Shown here: positions 26,811-36,626 of the stretch, piece by piece | How positions within the stretch are numbered: the first letter of the stretch is position 1 | Layout: the number at the start of each line of letters is the position of its first letter | Assembly: GCF_008761635.1 (NCBI RefSeq) | Contig: NZ_CP044344.1 | Location: 1,984,001-2,048,000, forward strand | Source: Nocardioides cynanchi | GTDB lineage: Bacteria; Actinomycetota; Actinomycetes; Propionibacteriales; Nocardioidaceae | Length of the DNA stretch: 64,000 nt | Direction of reading: 5' to 3' | Made by a program: the position numbers and the translations under genes | The notes under the pieces: generated by a model | Databases searched by the model: none | Seen by the model: the letters and a program-made list of their open reading frames with translations, nothing else | Told to the model about the DNA's origin: nothing

Positions 26811-28426
26811 GCCACCACCTCCGCGGCGTCCTCGGGGACCAGCGGCAGCGGGCTGTGCCGCAGCGGGTGGCCGGCGCGGCGCGGCAGCGTCAGCCGGAAC
26901 TGCGCTCCCTCGTGCGGCTTGCCCCATGCCTGCAGCCAACCACCGTGCAGGTGTGTGTCCTCCAACGCGATGGCCAGGCCGAGTCCGGTCCCCCCGCTGG
27001 TACGGGCCCGGGCCGGGTCCGCTCGCCAGAAGCGGTTGAAGACCATCGCCGACTCCCCGACGGCCAGCCCCACCCCGTGGTCGCGCACCGCGACCGCGGC
27101 GGCCTGCTCGTCGGCCGCCACGGTGACCACGATCTCGCGGCTCTCGGCGTGGTCGATGGCGTTGGTGACCAGGTTGCGCACGATCCGCTCGACCCGTCGG
27201 ACGTCGGCCTCGGCGACGCAGGGGTGGTCGGGAGCGCGCACCAGCACCCGCGTCTGGCGCTGGTCGGCCAGGGGCCGGGTGCTGTCGATGACCCGTCGTA
27301 CGACGTCGGTGAGGTTGACGTCGTCGAGGTCGAGGGCCGCGGCGCCGGCGTCGAAGCGGCTGATCTCCAGCAGGTCCACGAGCAGGGTCTCGAAGCGGTC
27401 CAGCTCGGTCTGCAGCAGCTCGGCGGCCCGACGGGTCTGTGGGTCGAAGTCCGATCTGGCGTCGTGGAGGACCGAGCCGGCCAGCCGGACCGTGGTCAGC
27501 GGGGTGCGCAGCTCGTGGGAGACGTCGGAGACGAAACGCCGCTGGACCCGGCTCAGCTCCTCCAGCTGCCGGATCTGGCGTTGCAGGTTGGTCGCCATCT
27601 GGTTGAACGACGTGGCGAGACGCGCGAGGTCGTCCTCGCCGGTGACCCGGAGCCGCTCCTGGAGCTGGCCCGCCGCCAGCCGTTCGGCGACTCGCCGGGC
27701 CAGCCGGATCGGGGTGACGATCTGCCGGGTGAGCAGCCAGGTCAGAGCCGCGATCAGGAGGAGCAGCAGCACGCCCGCAGTCAGCAGCGCGCGGGTGACC
27801 AGGCTCAGCGTCTGGTCGAGGTCGTCGAGCGGGAACAGGTAGTAGAGCGTGTAGTTCTTGCCGTCGGCGGGCAGGTGCAGCTGCGTGCCGACCACGATCC
27901 CCGGGCTCGACGAGCTGTGCCCCGACGCCGTGGTGGTGATCGTGGTGAAGGTCCAGGCCGCACCCTGGGCGCTCCCGAAGTGGTCGACCAGCGACTGGGG
28001 AACGCTCGACGGCTCCAGGCGCGGCGTGTAGAGCAGGGCACCGCGCTGCGCGAGCGTCGTACCGCTCGCGCCGGGGCCGACGAACACCACGTCGAAGCCG
28101 CGTGCCTGCCCGCTCTCGATGATCGGGTTCACCAGCTCCTGCGCCTGGGCGTCGGGATCGGTCTCGGTGCCCGGTGCCGAGCGGAGCCCGGTGCGCAGCT
28201 GCGAGGTCTCGTTGGACACGTCGGCCAGCACCGAGGCGACCCGGTGGTCGACCAGCCCCTGCTCGACCTGCCGGAGCAGGAACCAGCCGACCGCTGCCAC
28301 GACCACGGCCGAGAGCAGGAGCGTGCTGACCACCACCCGGGCCTGGATCGACCGGCGCCAGAAGGTGAGGCCGCGGCGCAGGGCCTGCGGCACGGTGCGG
28401 CCTCCTCCGGTCGGATCGCCGGTCAC
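26807..28426 (-). CDS. mtrB: Sensor histidine kinase MtrB
   Basis: A 539-aa kinase. TM1 (~31-52) and TM2 (~212-233) flank a ~160-residue extracytoplasmic sensor. A HAMP domain (~234-285) leads to the HisKA helix VSDVSHELRTPL with the phospho-His at 304. The HATPase domain has the N, G1 (DHGVGL) and G2 (GGTGLGLAI) boxes. It phosphorylates MtrA and senses an envelope or division-related cue together with LpqB. The gene starts 12 bp after mtrA. Confidence 0.96.
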   Translation of the reverse strand: MTGDPTGGGRTVPQALRRGLTFWRRSIQARVVVSTLLLSAVVVAAVGWFLLRQVEQGLVDHRVASVLADVSNETSQLRTGLRSAPGTETDPDAQAQELVNPIIESGQARGFDVVFVGPGASGTTLAQRGALLYTPRLEPSSVPQSLVDHFGSAQGAAWTFTTITTTASGHSSSSPGIVVGTQLHLPADGKNYTLYYLFPLDDLDQTLSLVTRALLTAGVLLLLLIAALTWLLTRQIVTPIRLARRVAERLAAGQLQERLRVTGEDDLARLATSFNQMATNLQRQIRQLEELSRVQRRFVSDVSHELRTPLTTVRLAGSVLHDARSDFDPQTRRAAELLQTELDRFETLLVDLLEISRFDAGAAALDLDDVNLTDVVRRVIDSTRPLADQRQTRVLVRAPDHPCVAEADVRRVERIVRNLVTNAIDHAESREIVVTVAADEQAAAVAVRDHGVGLAVGESAMVFNRFWRADPARARTSGGTGLGLAIALEDTHLHGGWLQAWGKPHEGAQFRLTLPRRAGHPLRHSPLPLVPEDAAEVVA

Positions 28427-28438
28427 GGCACCGTCATC

Positions 28439-29143
28439 TCACTGCTGGCCGGAGGCGCCGGCCTTGTAGCCCACGCCCCGCACGGTCAGCACGATCTCGG
28501 GGTTCTCGGGATCGGTCTCGACCTTGGAGCGCAGGCGCTGCACGTGGACGTTGACCAGGCGGGTGTCGGCGGCGTGGCGGTAGCCCCAGACCTGCTCGAG
28601 CAGCACCTCGCGGGTGAACACCTGCCAGGGCTTGCGGGCCAGGCACACGAGCAGGTCGAACTCGAGCGGGGTCAGGTTGACGGGTACGCCGTCGCGGGTC
28701 ACCGAGTGACCCGCGACGTCGATCGCGAGCGGGCCGATCGCCAGTGCGTCGGCGCCGGGGGTCTCGTTGCGGCGTACCCGCGCCCGGATCCGCGCGACCA
28801 GCTCCTTGGGCTTGAACGGCTTGACGACGTAGTCGTCGGCCCCGGACTCGAGGCCGACGACGATGTCGACGGTGTCGCCCTTCGCGGTCAGCATCACGAT
28901 CGGCACGCCGGACTCGGCCCGGATCTCCTTGCACACGTCGATCCCGCCCTTGCCCGGCAGCATCAGGTCGAGCAGCACGACGTCGGGACGGTAGGCGCGG
29001 AACGCCTCCATCGCGTGGTCGCCCCGGTCGACCAGGTGGGCGTCGAAGCCCTCCTGGCGCAGCACGATCGACAGCATCTCCGACAACGACGCGTCGTCAT
29101 CGACGACCAGCACCCGCGCACGGGAGTCCTCGACCTGGGTCAC
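28439..29143 (-). CDS. mtrA: Response regulator MtrA
   Basis: A 234-aa OmpR/PhoB-type regulator: receiver acids DDD (15-17), phospho-Asp59 in LLDLMLPG, Lys in VKPFKPKEL, and a winged-helix DNA-binding domain (~130-230: LTPLEFDLLVCLARKPWQVF). I take GTG 29143 (VTQVEDSRARV) as the start. A CACTAT -10 hexamer (29151-29156) ends 7 nt upstream and overlaps the alternative ATG at 29152. MtrA controls cell-wall hydrolases, replication and development genes in actinobacteria. Candidate MtrA-type 9-mer repeats occur twice in this window (7539, 45592). Confidence 0.95.
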   Translation of the reverse strand: MTQVEDSRARVLVVDDDASLSEMLSIVLRQEGFDAHLVDRGDHAMEAFRAYRPDVVLLDLMLPGKGGIDVCKEIRAESGVPIVMLTAKGDTVDIVVGLESGADDYVVKPFKPKELVARIRARVRRNETPGADALAIGPLAIDVAGHSVTRDGVPVNLTPLEFDLLVCLARKPWQVFTREVLLEQVWGYRHAADTRLVNVHVQRLRSKVETDPENPEIVLTVRGVGYKAGASGQQ

Positions 29144-29150
29144 GCCGCCC

Positions 29151-29156
29151 ATAGTG
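29151..29156 (-). promoter_or_regulatory. -10 hexamer CACTAT, probable leaderless start of mtrA
   Basis: CACTAT on the minus strand ends 7 nt before GTG 29143 and would put ATG 29152 inside the promoter. Confidence 0.4.
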
Positions 29157-29179
29157 CCAGCCGCGCGGCCGAAATACGG

Positions 29180-30619
<1,440 letters not shown>

Positions 30620-30654
30620 GAAGTTCTCCTCGGCAGAGGTGGTGCGGCCTGCGC

Positions 30655-30670
30655 TGCGCATCTGCGCATC
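30655..30670. repeat. Tandem TGCGCATC repeat in the ahcY leader
   Basis: Two perfect tandem copies of TGCGCATC (30655-30662 and 30663-30670) lie 36-51 nt upstream of the ahcY ATG, inside the predicted leader. The unit contains the palindrome TGCGCA, so it could be an operator or a small RNA hairpin. Confidence 0.35.
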
Positions 30671-30698
30671 GTCGGGGTCTCCCGGCGCTGACCGGTGA

Positions 30699-30704
30699 AG
30701 CGTA
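30699..30704 (-). promoter_or_regulatory. Putative -10 (TACGCT) of ahcY
   Basis: TACGCT on the minus strand in an AT-richer patch (TTTTACGCTT); it implies a ~70-nt leader. Confidence 0.4.
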
Positions 30705-30722
30705 AAACGACCCGGCTCGGAA

Positions 30723-31952
30723 TCAGGAATCGTCGCGGGCCCCCGGCAGCCAGCGCCAGACGGCGACCGCGACGAGCACGGCGGGGATACCGAACAGCGC
30801 CACCAGCGTCGGGAACCCGAGCCACCGCGCCCCGATCGCGAAGACGCCGAAGGCGACCAGCGCCACGACCTCCTCCAGGAGGCCGAGGACGCTGGTCACC
30901 GTGGCCCGGGCGGGACCGGTGATCGTGTCCTGGAGCCGGGTCTCGCCCACCAGCATCGCGTTGTTGGCCAGGCCGTAGCCCACCCCGATGGCGACGAACC
31001 CGATGTACGGCGAGACCAGCACGCCGATCGTGACCAGCACGGCGCCGAGACCGAGCACCGTGGCGATGGTGCGCCGGCCGAACCGCGCCGACCACCCGGT
31101 GAGGGCCGTGCCGACCACCTGTCCGGCCACCGTGATCGCGACCAGGAGGGGGACGGTAGCGGTCGCGACCCCGTGCGCCCGGGCCACCAGCGGGAAGTAC
31201 TCGTCGTACGTCGTGAGCCCGACCATCACGGCGGCCAGCAGCAGCACCCGCCGGACGTCGGGGTGGTGTCGCGACTCCGCCAGCCCCGCCCGGAGCATCC
31301 GGACGTACTGCGAGGCCGCCTGCTCGGCCTCGACCAGCGCGGACCCGTCGTCGGCGAGGCCGGGGCGGTCGTGGGCGTGCCGGGCCCGGTACGACACCGG
31401 CAGGGTGGCGGCGAGCAGGCCCTGGCAGACGGCGAACCCCACCGAGGTCCAGCCCACGAGGCCGTAGCCGGCGACGTGGATCAGCACCGCCGCTGAGGCG
31501 GTGGCGACCAGGTTGGCCACCATCGCGGTCGAGTGCGCCCAGCCGATCAGGCCCGGGTAGCGAGCCTGGTCGCCCCGCTCGACCAGCTCGTCGTACACCA
31601 GGGACTCGAAGGTGCCCGACATCAAGGCGCTCGAGAGACCCCAGCAGACGAAACCGGCCGCGAAGCCGGCGAACGTCTGCCACACGGTCCAGGTGGCGAA
31701 GCCCAGGGCGTAGATCCCCGCGGAGAGCACCAGCAGCCGGCGCCGGTCGAAGGAGTCCGCCCAGGCACCCGAGGGCACCTCGCACACGAAGCCCGTGACC
31801 GACCAGATGATGAACAGCAGCGAGATCTGGCCGGGACCGACGCCGCGGTCGGAGAACAGCAGCGGGTACACCGCGTAGAGCGGCACGAAGTCGCGCGAGG
31901 CGTGATAGGCCAGCACGCGCGGCACGAAGCCGTCGCGCCGGCTCTTACGCAT
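30723..31952 (-). CDS. MFS transporter
   Basis: A 409-aa polytopic membrane protein with about 12 hydrophobic segments in two sixfold halves. The loop 2-3 motif [13 protein letters not shown] matches the MFS motif A pattern GxxxDxxGRR. The N-terminus [18 protein letters not shown] and EVPSGAWAD resemble the drug/proton antiporter subgroup. A cytoplasmic central loop (~200-225) is charged. It probably exports or imports a small molecule by proton coupling; substrate not deducible. It is 103 bp upstream of ahcY. Confidence 0.85.
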   Translation of the reverse strand: MRKSRRDGFVPRVLAYHASRDFVPLYAVYPLLFSDRGVGPGQISLLFIIWSVTGFVCEVPSGAWADSFDRRRLLVLSAGIYALGFATWTVWQTFAGFAAGFVCWGLSSALMSGTFESLVYDELVERGDQARYPGLIGWAHSTAMVANLVATASAAVLIHVAGYGLVGWTSVGFAVCQGLLAATLPVSYRARHAHDRPGLADDGSALVEAEQAASQYVRMLRAGLAESRHHPDVRRVLLLAAVMVGLTTYDEYFPLVARAHGVATATVPLLVAITVAGQVVGTALTGWSARFGRRTIATVLGLGAVLVTIGVLVSPYIGFVAIGVGYGLANNAMLVGETRLQDTITGPARATVTSVLGLLEEVVALVAFGVFAIGARWLGFPTLVALFGIPAVLVAVAVWRWLPGARDDS

Positions 31953-32005
31953 GAGTCAGATGTGTCCGGAGAAGTGGCGCATGACGGCAGGCTAGGCGGT
32001 GCGGC

Positions 32006-32950
32006 TCAGCCCCGCCAGATGTCGGGCTCGAGGTAGATCACCCGGGCCGTCGGCTCGGCCGCCCGCACGGCAGCCTCGGCGGCGTCGATGGCGGAGGCGA
32101 TGTCGGTCGCGGCAGCCGACGCCGGGACCGCGATCTTGGCGGCGACGAGGAGCTCCTCGGGGCCGAGGTGGAGGGTCTTGAGATGCACGATCCGGTCGAT
32201 GCCGTCGGTGCCCTCGATGCCCGCCACGATCCTCTGCTCGGCCGCGCTGGAGGCCGACTCACCGAGGAGGAGGCTCTTGGTCTCGACGGCCAGGACCACG
32301 GCCACCACGACGAGCAGGAGACCGATCAGCCCGGTGCCGATCACGTCGAACCACAGGTTGCCGGTCAGCAGCGACAGCGAGACGCCGAGGAGCGCGAACG
32401 CCAGTCCGCACAGGGCGGCGAGGTCCTCGAGCAGGATCACCGGCAGCTCGGGCTGCTTGGCGTGACGCACGAAGGAGACGTACGACGCCTCGCCCTTGAC
32501 CGCCGCGGTCTCGCGGATCGCGGTGCGGAACGACAACGACTCCATCACGATCGCCGCGAGCAGCACCACGATCGGCACCCAGGCCCAGCGACTGTCCAGG
32601 ATCGAGTCGTCGAGGTGTCCGTGGGCCGCGTGCAGCTCGTGGCCCTTGTGGTAGGCCTCGTAGAGCGCGAACAGGCCACCGACCGTGAACAGCACGATCG
32701 AGACGATGAAGGCGTAGATGTAGCGCTCGCGGCCGAAGCCGAACGGGTGGCGGGCGGTCGGGTCCCGCTGGGAGCGCCGGCCTCCGAGCAGCAGCAGGCC
32801 CTGGTTGCCGGAGTCGGCCAGCGAGTGGATCGCCTCGGCGAGCATCGACGAGGCACCGGTCAGCAGGAAGGCCAGGAACTTGGTGACCGCGATGCCGGTG
32901 TTGGCCAGGAGGGCCGCCACGACCGCCTTGGTGCTGCCTTCGGTGGACAT
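32006..32950 (-). CDS. Cation diffusion facilitator (CDF) family transporter
   Basis: A 314-aa protein with five to six membrane helices and a C-terminal cytoplasmic domain (~215-310: IVAGIEGTDGIDRIVHLKTLHLGPEELLVAAKIAV). The motif AEAIHSLADSGNQ in TM2 carries the Asp of the zinc-site, and LLEDLAALCG in TM5 supplies another. CDF proteins export Zn, Fe, Mn or Co against H+. ATG 32950 follows TAGCCT by 6 nt, so a leaderless transcript is likely. Confidence 0.9.
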   Translation of the reverse strand: MSTEGSTKAVVAALLANTGIAVTKFLAFLLTGASSMLAEAIHSLADSGNQGLLLLGGRRSQRDPTARHPFGFGRERYIYAFIVSIVLFTVGGLFALYEAYHKGHELHAAHGHLDDSILDSRWAWVPIVVLLAAIVMESLSFRTAIRETAAVKGEASYVSFVRHAKQPELPVILLEDLAALCGLAFALLGVSLSLLTGNLWFDVIGTGLIGLLLVVVAVVLAVETKSLLLGESASSAAEQRIVAGIEGTDGIDRIVHLKTLHLGPEELLVAAKIAVPASAAATDIASAIDAAEAAVRAAEPTARVIYLEPDIWRG

Positions 32951-32956
32951 GGCCGA

Positions 32957-32962
32957 AGGCTA
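32957..32962 (-). promoter_or_regulatory. -10 hexamer TAGCCT, leaderless start of the CDF gene
   Basis: TAGCCT on the minus strand ends 6 nt before ATG 32950. Confidence 0.5.
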
Positions 32963-32982
32963 GCGGGCGGTAGGTCGGCCGC

Positions 32983-34014
32983 TCAGTCCTCGACCAGACC
33001 GAGCCGGAGGTACTCCGCGGCATAGCGCCCGTTGAGTACCAGCGAGGCGTAGCGGGCGATCTCGGTGTCGGCCTCGGTGGTCACCGTCTCCACCCGTACG
33101 CCGTGCGAGACCGCGGCGGCACGGAGCCGGCCGACGTCCTCGCGGACGACCGGGTCGTCGGCACCGTCGTCGAAGACCAGCAGCATCGGGCGCAGCTCGG
33201 CGGCGCCTTCGGCGAACGGGTCGTCGAACACGTCGCGTGGACGCGCCGCCTCGAGCAGGGGCAGGAGGTGCTCGGCGTCGCCGGCGATCGCCGACTGGCC
33301 GGACGCACGGCGGATCGTCTCGGCCACACGGCGCGCGGCCCGGGCGGCCAGGACCGAGCCGCCCCACACGACCGGGATCGTGTCGGCCAGGGCGATCGCC
33401 AGCATCTTGGCGGGGTTGACCGCGAGGTCGCGGTTCGGCGAGCAGGACATCGCCACCCGGTCGAGGGCGTCTGCGACGTCGGCGTGGTCGGCGCGGGGTC
33501 CGAGCCCGACCTGCTCGAGGTACTCCAGAGCGACCACCGCGGTGGCCAGCTGGTCGCGGGTGACGATCGGCAGGATCGTCGACCAGCGACCCTCGGCGTG
33601 CTGGGCGACAAGCGAGCCGTCGGGGCACGCGACCACCACCCGGCAGCCACGTCGTACCGCCTCGGCCACCGCACCGGCGGTGCCGCGGTCGGCGCCGTCG
33701 GGGGCGAGCACCACGACCAGGTCGAGGGCACCTGCCCAGCCGGGAAGGCCGGGACCGGGCCAGGCCACGAACGGCACCGGGCACCACGGCTCGAGCACGG
33801 CGCGCAGCAGCCGCGAGTCGGGGCCGGCGGCGACGATCGCCCGCGGCCGGGTCTCGTCCGGTCCGTCCGCCGAGGCCAGGATCACCGCGGCCGAGGCCTC
33901 GGTCGCCTCGCGGCGCACCCGAGCCCCCGACTCCGCCAACGCACGCAGCCGCGCGTCGGCGGACTCCAGCGCGCGCTCGTCGTCCAACCGCGACTCGTCG
34001 AACCAGGTGGCCAT
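32983..34014 (-). CDS. SIS-domain, TobH/phosphoglucose isomerase-like protein
   Basis: A 343-aa protein starting at ATG 34014 (MATWFDESRLDDERAL). Two SIS-like sugar-isomerase folds can be traced: ~65-165 (AIVAAGPDSRLLRAVLEPW; LVVVLAPDG) and ~220-340 (IPVVWGGSVLAARAARRVAE; MLLVFDDG). It resembles the bifunctional phosphoglucose/phosphomannose-isomerase-like TobH proteins that in actinobacteria sit with Trm112, DUF3499 and whiB, next to manB in mycobacteria. No canonical catalytic His/Glu pair can be assigned from sequence alone. It is separated by 7 bp from the Trm112 gene. Confidence 0.8.
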   Translation of the reverse strand: MATWFDESRLDDERALESADARLRALAESGARVRREATEASAAVILASADGPDETRPRAIVAAGPDSRLLRAVLEPWCPVPFVAWPGPGLPGWAGALDLVVVLAPDGADRGTAGAVAEAVRRGCRVVVACPDGSLVAQHAEGRWSTILPIVTRDQLATAVVALEYLEQVGLGPRADHADVADALDRVAMSCSPNRDLAVNPAKMLAIALADTIPVVWGGSVLAARAARRVAETIRRASGQSAIAGDAEHLLPLLEAARPRDVFDDPFAEGAAELRPMLLVFDDGADDPVVREDVGRLRAAAVSHGVRVETVTTEADTEIARYASLVLNGRYAAEYLRLGLVED

Positions 34015-34021
34015 CGGTCGG

Positions 34022-34186
34022 TCAGCCGGGCCGACGGGCCTCGTCGACCAGCAGCACGGGGATGTCGTCGCGCACCGGGTAGGCCAGCCCGCACTGCTGG
34101 CAGACCAGCTCCTCACCCTCGGCGGCCAGCTGTCCGTGACAGTCGGGGCACACGATGATCTCCATCAGCTTCGGGTCGAGGTTCAT
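34022..34186 (-). CDS. Trm112-family zinc-ribbon protein
   Basis: A 54-aa protein ([16 protein letters not shown]) starting at ATG 34186. CPDC (residues 13-16) and CQQC (29-32) form a zinc ribbon, followed by [11 protein letters not shown]. Trm112/YcaR proteins act as small activating partners of methyltransferases in eukaryotes and archaea. In bacteria the role is uncertain, though they often adjoin isomerase or LPS genes. It lies directly upstream of the TobH-like gene on the same strand. Confidence 0.92.
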   Translation of the reverse strand: MNLDPKLMEIIVCPDCHGQLAAEGEELVCQQCGLAYPVRDDIPVLLVDEARRPG

Positions 34187-34276
34187 GCGGGGGCTCCTGG
34201 TCTGGTCGGGCACCGCCGCGCGGCGTCGGTCGTGCTCACGCTCCGAGCCTAACGGCCCGGGTCGGGACGCCGTTGG

Positions 34277-34651
34277 TCACTCGGAGGTGAGCACCCGGAG
34301 GTGGCCGCGGCGGCCGGTCTCGCGGCCGGCACCCACGACCGGCTGCGGGTCTCCGGGGGACCGCGTCGCCGAGACCATCGGCCGGCCGGCCTCGCGGACG
34401 GCGTCGGCGAGCGCGAGGAGGTCGTCGTTCGAGGGAGCCAGGGTGCTCGGGTCGGGGGCGAGCCGCAGCACCTCCCAGCCCCGGGGCGCGGAGAGCCGCT
34501 CGCCGTGGGCCTCGCACAGGTCGTAGGAGTGCGGCTCGGCGTAGGTCGCCAGGGGACCCACCACCGCCGTCGAGTCGGCGTACACGTAGGTCAGGGTGAG
34601 CACGGCCGGACGCCCGCAGGCGGTGCGCGAACAGCGGCGGGTGGGACTCAC
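34277..34651 (-). CDS. DUF3499 protein
   Basis: A 124-aa protein starting at GTG 34651 (VSPTRRCSRTACGRPAV). The hexamer TACCGT ends 7 nt upstream and fixes this start over an upstream alternative at 34681. Cys residues in CSRTAC and the Cys/His in YDLCEAHGERL form a probable zinc site. The C-terminal half is polar and likely disordered. It matches the DUF3499 family, found next to whiB2-fbiA in mycobacteria (Rv3258c/Rv3259 area). Function unknown. Confidence 0.85.
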   Translation of the reverse strand: MSPTRRCSRTACGRPAVLTLTYVYADSTAVVGPLATYAEPHSYDLCEAHGERLSAPRGWEVLRLAPDPSTLAPSNDDLLALADAVREAGRPMVSATRSPGDPQPVVGAGRETGRRGHLRVLTSE

Positions 34652-34658
34652 GTCGCGA

Positions 34659-34664
34659 ACGGTA
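34659..34664 (-). promoter_or_regulatory. -10 hexamer TACCGT, leaderless start of the DUF3499 gene
   Basis: TACCGT on the minus strand ends 7 nt before GTG 34651. It is divergent from the TACGCT hexamer at 34707. Confidence 0.5.
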
Positions 34665-34706
34665 CCGCCGAGCCGCGTCAACGGCGCTGAGGCTCGCGGG
34701 GTCCAC

Positions 34707-34712
34707 TACGCT
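34707..34712 (+). promoter_or_regulatory. -10 hexamer TACGCT, leaderless start of the zincin-like gene
   Basis: TACGCT ends 7 nt before GTG 34720; no Shine-Dalgarno lies between. Confidence 0.5.
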
Positions 34713-34719
34713 CGCCTGC

Positions 34720-35190
34720 GTGACCGCGCCGACGCCCCCCGACGCCGTCCCGGAGGCCGCCCCGGCTCCGCGCAGGCGCACCCGCGACCGGCGCGGCCGG
34801 GGCATGCGCGGCCCCGCGATCACCCCGTCGCTCCCCGGCCGCCCCGAGCTGCCGACCCGCGGCGAGCGCTTCGACGAGCTGGTGCTCGAGACGGTGCGCG
34901 ACGTCGACGCGCGGTGGCAGGAACGCCTCGGCTTGGTCGAGTACGCCGTCGAGGACACGCCGCAGCTGCCCGACGACTGGTCGGGCGAGACGGTGCCGCT
35001 GGCCTCCCTGGTGCGCGGGCACGGTGGCGAGCCGACCCGGCTCGTGCTCTTCCGCCGACCGATCGAGCACCGTTGCGAGACCCGGGCCGACCTCGAGGCG
35101 ATGGTGCTCACGGTGGTCGTCGAGCAGGTCGCGGAGCTGCTCGGCATCGAGCCCGACGACGTCGACCCGCGCTACACCGGGGGCGACTGA
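34720..35190 (+). CDS. Zincin-like metallopeptidase-fold protein lacking HExxH
   Basis: A 156-aa protein with a basic, Pro/Arg-rich tail (~1-45) and a compact minimal MMP-like (DUF1025) domain: RFDELVLETVRDVDARW, LVEYAVEDTP, LVLFRRPIE and the helix VVVEQVAELLGIEPDDVDP. In zinc-binding relatives this helix carries HExxH; here it reads VEQVA, so the zinc site is missing. That replacement may be usual for the actinobacterial branch (Rv3259-like), so it need not mean decay. Protease activity should not be assumed. Confidence 0.8.
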   Translation: MTAPTPPDAVPEAAPAPRRRTRDRRGRGMRGPAITPSLPGRPELPTRGERFDELVLETVRDVDARWQERLGLVEYAVEDTPQLPDDWSGETVPLASLVRGHGGEPTRLVLFRRPIEHRCETRADLEAMVLTVVVEQVAELLGIEPDDVDPRYTGGD

Positions 35191-35204
35191 GCGCCTCGGG
35201 CCGG

Positions 35205-36626
35205 TCAGTCCTGGCCCGGTGAGATCTGCGGCACCAGGCCCTTGACCAGCAGCTCGTGCAGCGGGATCACCGTGGCGCCCTGGCCGGTGACCACCACCGA
35301 GCCGTTCACGGTCGTGCCCTTGGGTACGACGTCCACGAGCGCTGCACCCGTCGGCAGGGTGATCGAGGCGACGCGGCCCTTCTGGGTCCCGACCGTGCGC
35401 TGCAGGATGCGCGTGCCGGAGGCGTCGTACGCCGTGACCGTGACCGAGCCCGACGCGTCGGCCGCGAGCAGCACCCGGGCACTGACCTGGTGCTGCTTGG
35501 CACCCGCACCGGTCGCGACCGGCAGCAGAGTGGCCGCCTCCTGACCGACCACCTGGTCGGGCACGGTCAGCACGCGGTCGCCCGCCAGGGTGGTCCGCAG
35601 GGAGGCGGTGACCGCGCCGGTGGCGTGGATCGCGACCCCCACGGCGCCGTCCCCCAGCGCCTTGCCGAGCGCCTGGGTGAGCGAGACCGCCACCGTGGAC
35701 CCGGGTGCGATGGTCACCGGCTTCATCCCGGCCGGCACGAAGCTGGTGTCACCGGTGACGATCCGGATCTCGGCGCGCACCACGTCGGCCGTCGGGTTGG
35801 CGAGCTGGAGGGTGCGGCTCCCGGACCCGGTCGGCAGACCGAGCAGGAGGCTGTCCGGCTCGGGGGCGAGCTGGCGCGGGAGCCACTCACGCTGGACCTG
35901 CTTGCCGCCGACGGCGCTGAACATGTCGAGCACGCCGACCGCGAGCCGGCCGCGGGAGACGACGACGTGGGCGGTCAGCAGAGGACGCCGGGGCACCACC
36001 GAGCCGAGCTCGAGGGTGACCGTCTTGTGCCCCGGGATCGTGATCCCGCGGAGCCGGCGGACGCTGAACGTCTTGTGCGCCAGCAGCGAGATGTCGGCCA
36101 CGGCCGGCCCCGAGTCGGGGTTGGTCAGCTCGATCACGGAGTCGTGGTCGGAGCGGGCGCCCACCCCGGTGAACCACTGGTCCGAGGCCGGGTTGGGGCA
36201 GTCCAGACCCGTCACCGGAGACGTGCCGGCGCGGGCGGCCAGCAGCCCCGGCGCCAGGGCGTCGGACCCCTTGACCGTCAGCGTCCCGGTGCCGGTCACC
36301 GGCGTCGACGCCCAGGGCCGGACGGCGACGTCGCGGGACGTCGTACCGGCCAGGACGGTGACGTTGCCGGCCGTGCCGTTGGTGGTCGAGACGGCCGCGT
36401 CGGGCGAGCCGGGTGCGGCCGAGGGACACACCACCAGCGACCGGGTCAGCTGGGTGAGCGCCGGCGGCTGGTCGGTCGTGTGCGTGGGTGGCTGGCGGAC
36501 CAGCGCCAGCACCCCCACGGTCAACAGCGGCAGGACCACCGCCAGCACCGTGGTCGCGTCGATCCTGCGGGTGCGCTGGCGACGCGCCACCTCGGGGATC
36601 CGGATCCGCCGTCCGGACCGGCTCAT
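35205..36626 (-). CDS. DUF5719 family secreted/membrane-anchored protein
   Basis: A 473-aa protein starting at ATG 36626, overlapping the stop of the glycosyltransferase gene (ATGA). One membrane helix near the N-terminus (~20-40, TTVLAVVLPLLTVGVLAL) anchors a large extracytoplasmic, beta-rich region of repeated immunoglobulin-like or propeller-like strands. It has no obvious enzyme motif. The tight coupling to the giant glycosyltransferase suggests that the two act together in envelope glycan assembly. The family assignment is from the layout and neighbourhood; function unknown. Confidence 0.8.
   Translation of the reverse strand: MSRSGRRIRIPEVARRQRTRRIDATTVLAVVLPLLTVGVLALVRQPPTHTTDQPPALTQLTRSLVVCPSAAPGSPDAAVSTTNGTAGNVTVLAGTTSRDVAVRPWASTPVTGTGTLTVKGSDALAPGLLAARAGTSPVTGLDCPNPASDQWFTGVGARSDHDSVIELTNPDSGPAVADISLLAHKTFSVRRLRGITIPGHKTVTLELGSVVPRRPLLTAHVVVSRGRLAVGVLDMFSAVGGKQVQREWLPRQLAPEPDSLLLGLPTGSGSRTLQLANPTADVVRAEIRIVTGDTSFVPAGMKPVTIAPGSTVAVSLTQALGKALGDGAVGVAIHATGAVTASLRTTLAGDRVLTVPDQVVGQEAATLLPVATGAGAKQHQVSARVLLAADASGSVTVTAYDASGTRILQRTVGTQKGRVASITLPTGAALVDVVPKGTTVNGSVVVTGQGATVIPLHELLVKGLVPQISPGQD

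Noticed and set aside
24894..27842. 982-codon open frame on + opposite comF, lpqB and mtrB
   Set aside because: Arg/Ser/Pro-rich shadow, no motif; the opposite genes are well supported.
30620..30722. SAH or SAM riboswitch upstream of ahcY
   Set aside because: I looked for the conserved SAH-riboswitch core and pairing pattern and did not find it; the leader seems too short and lacks matching elements.
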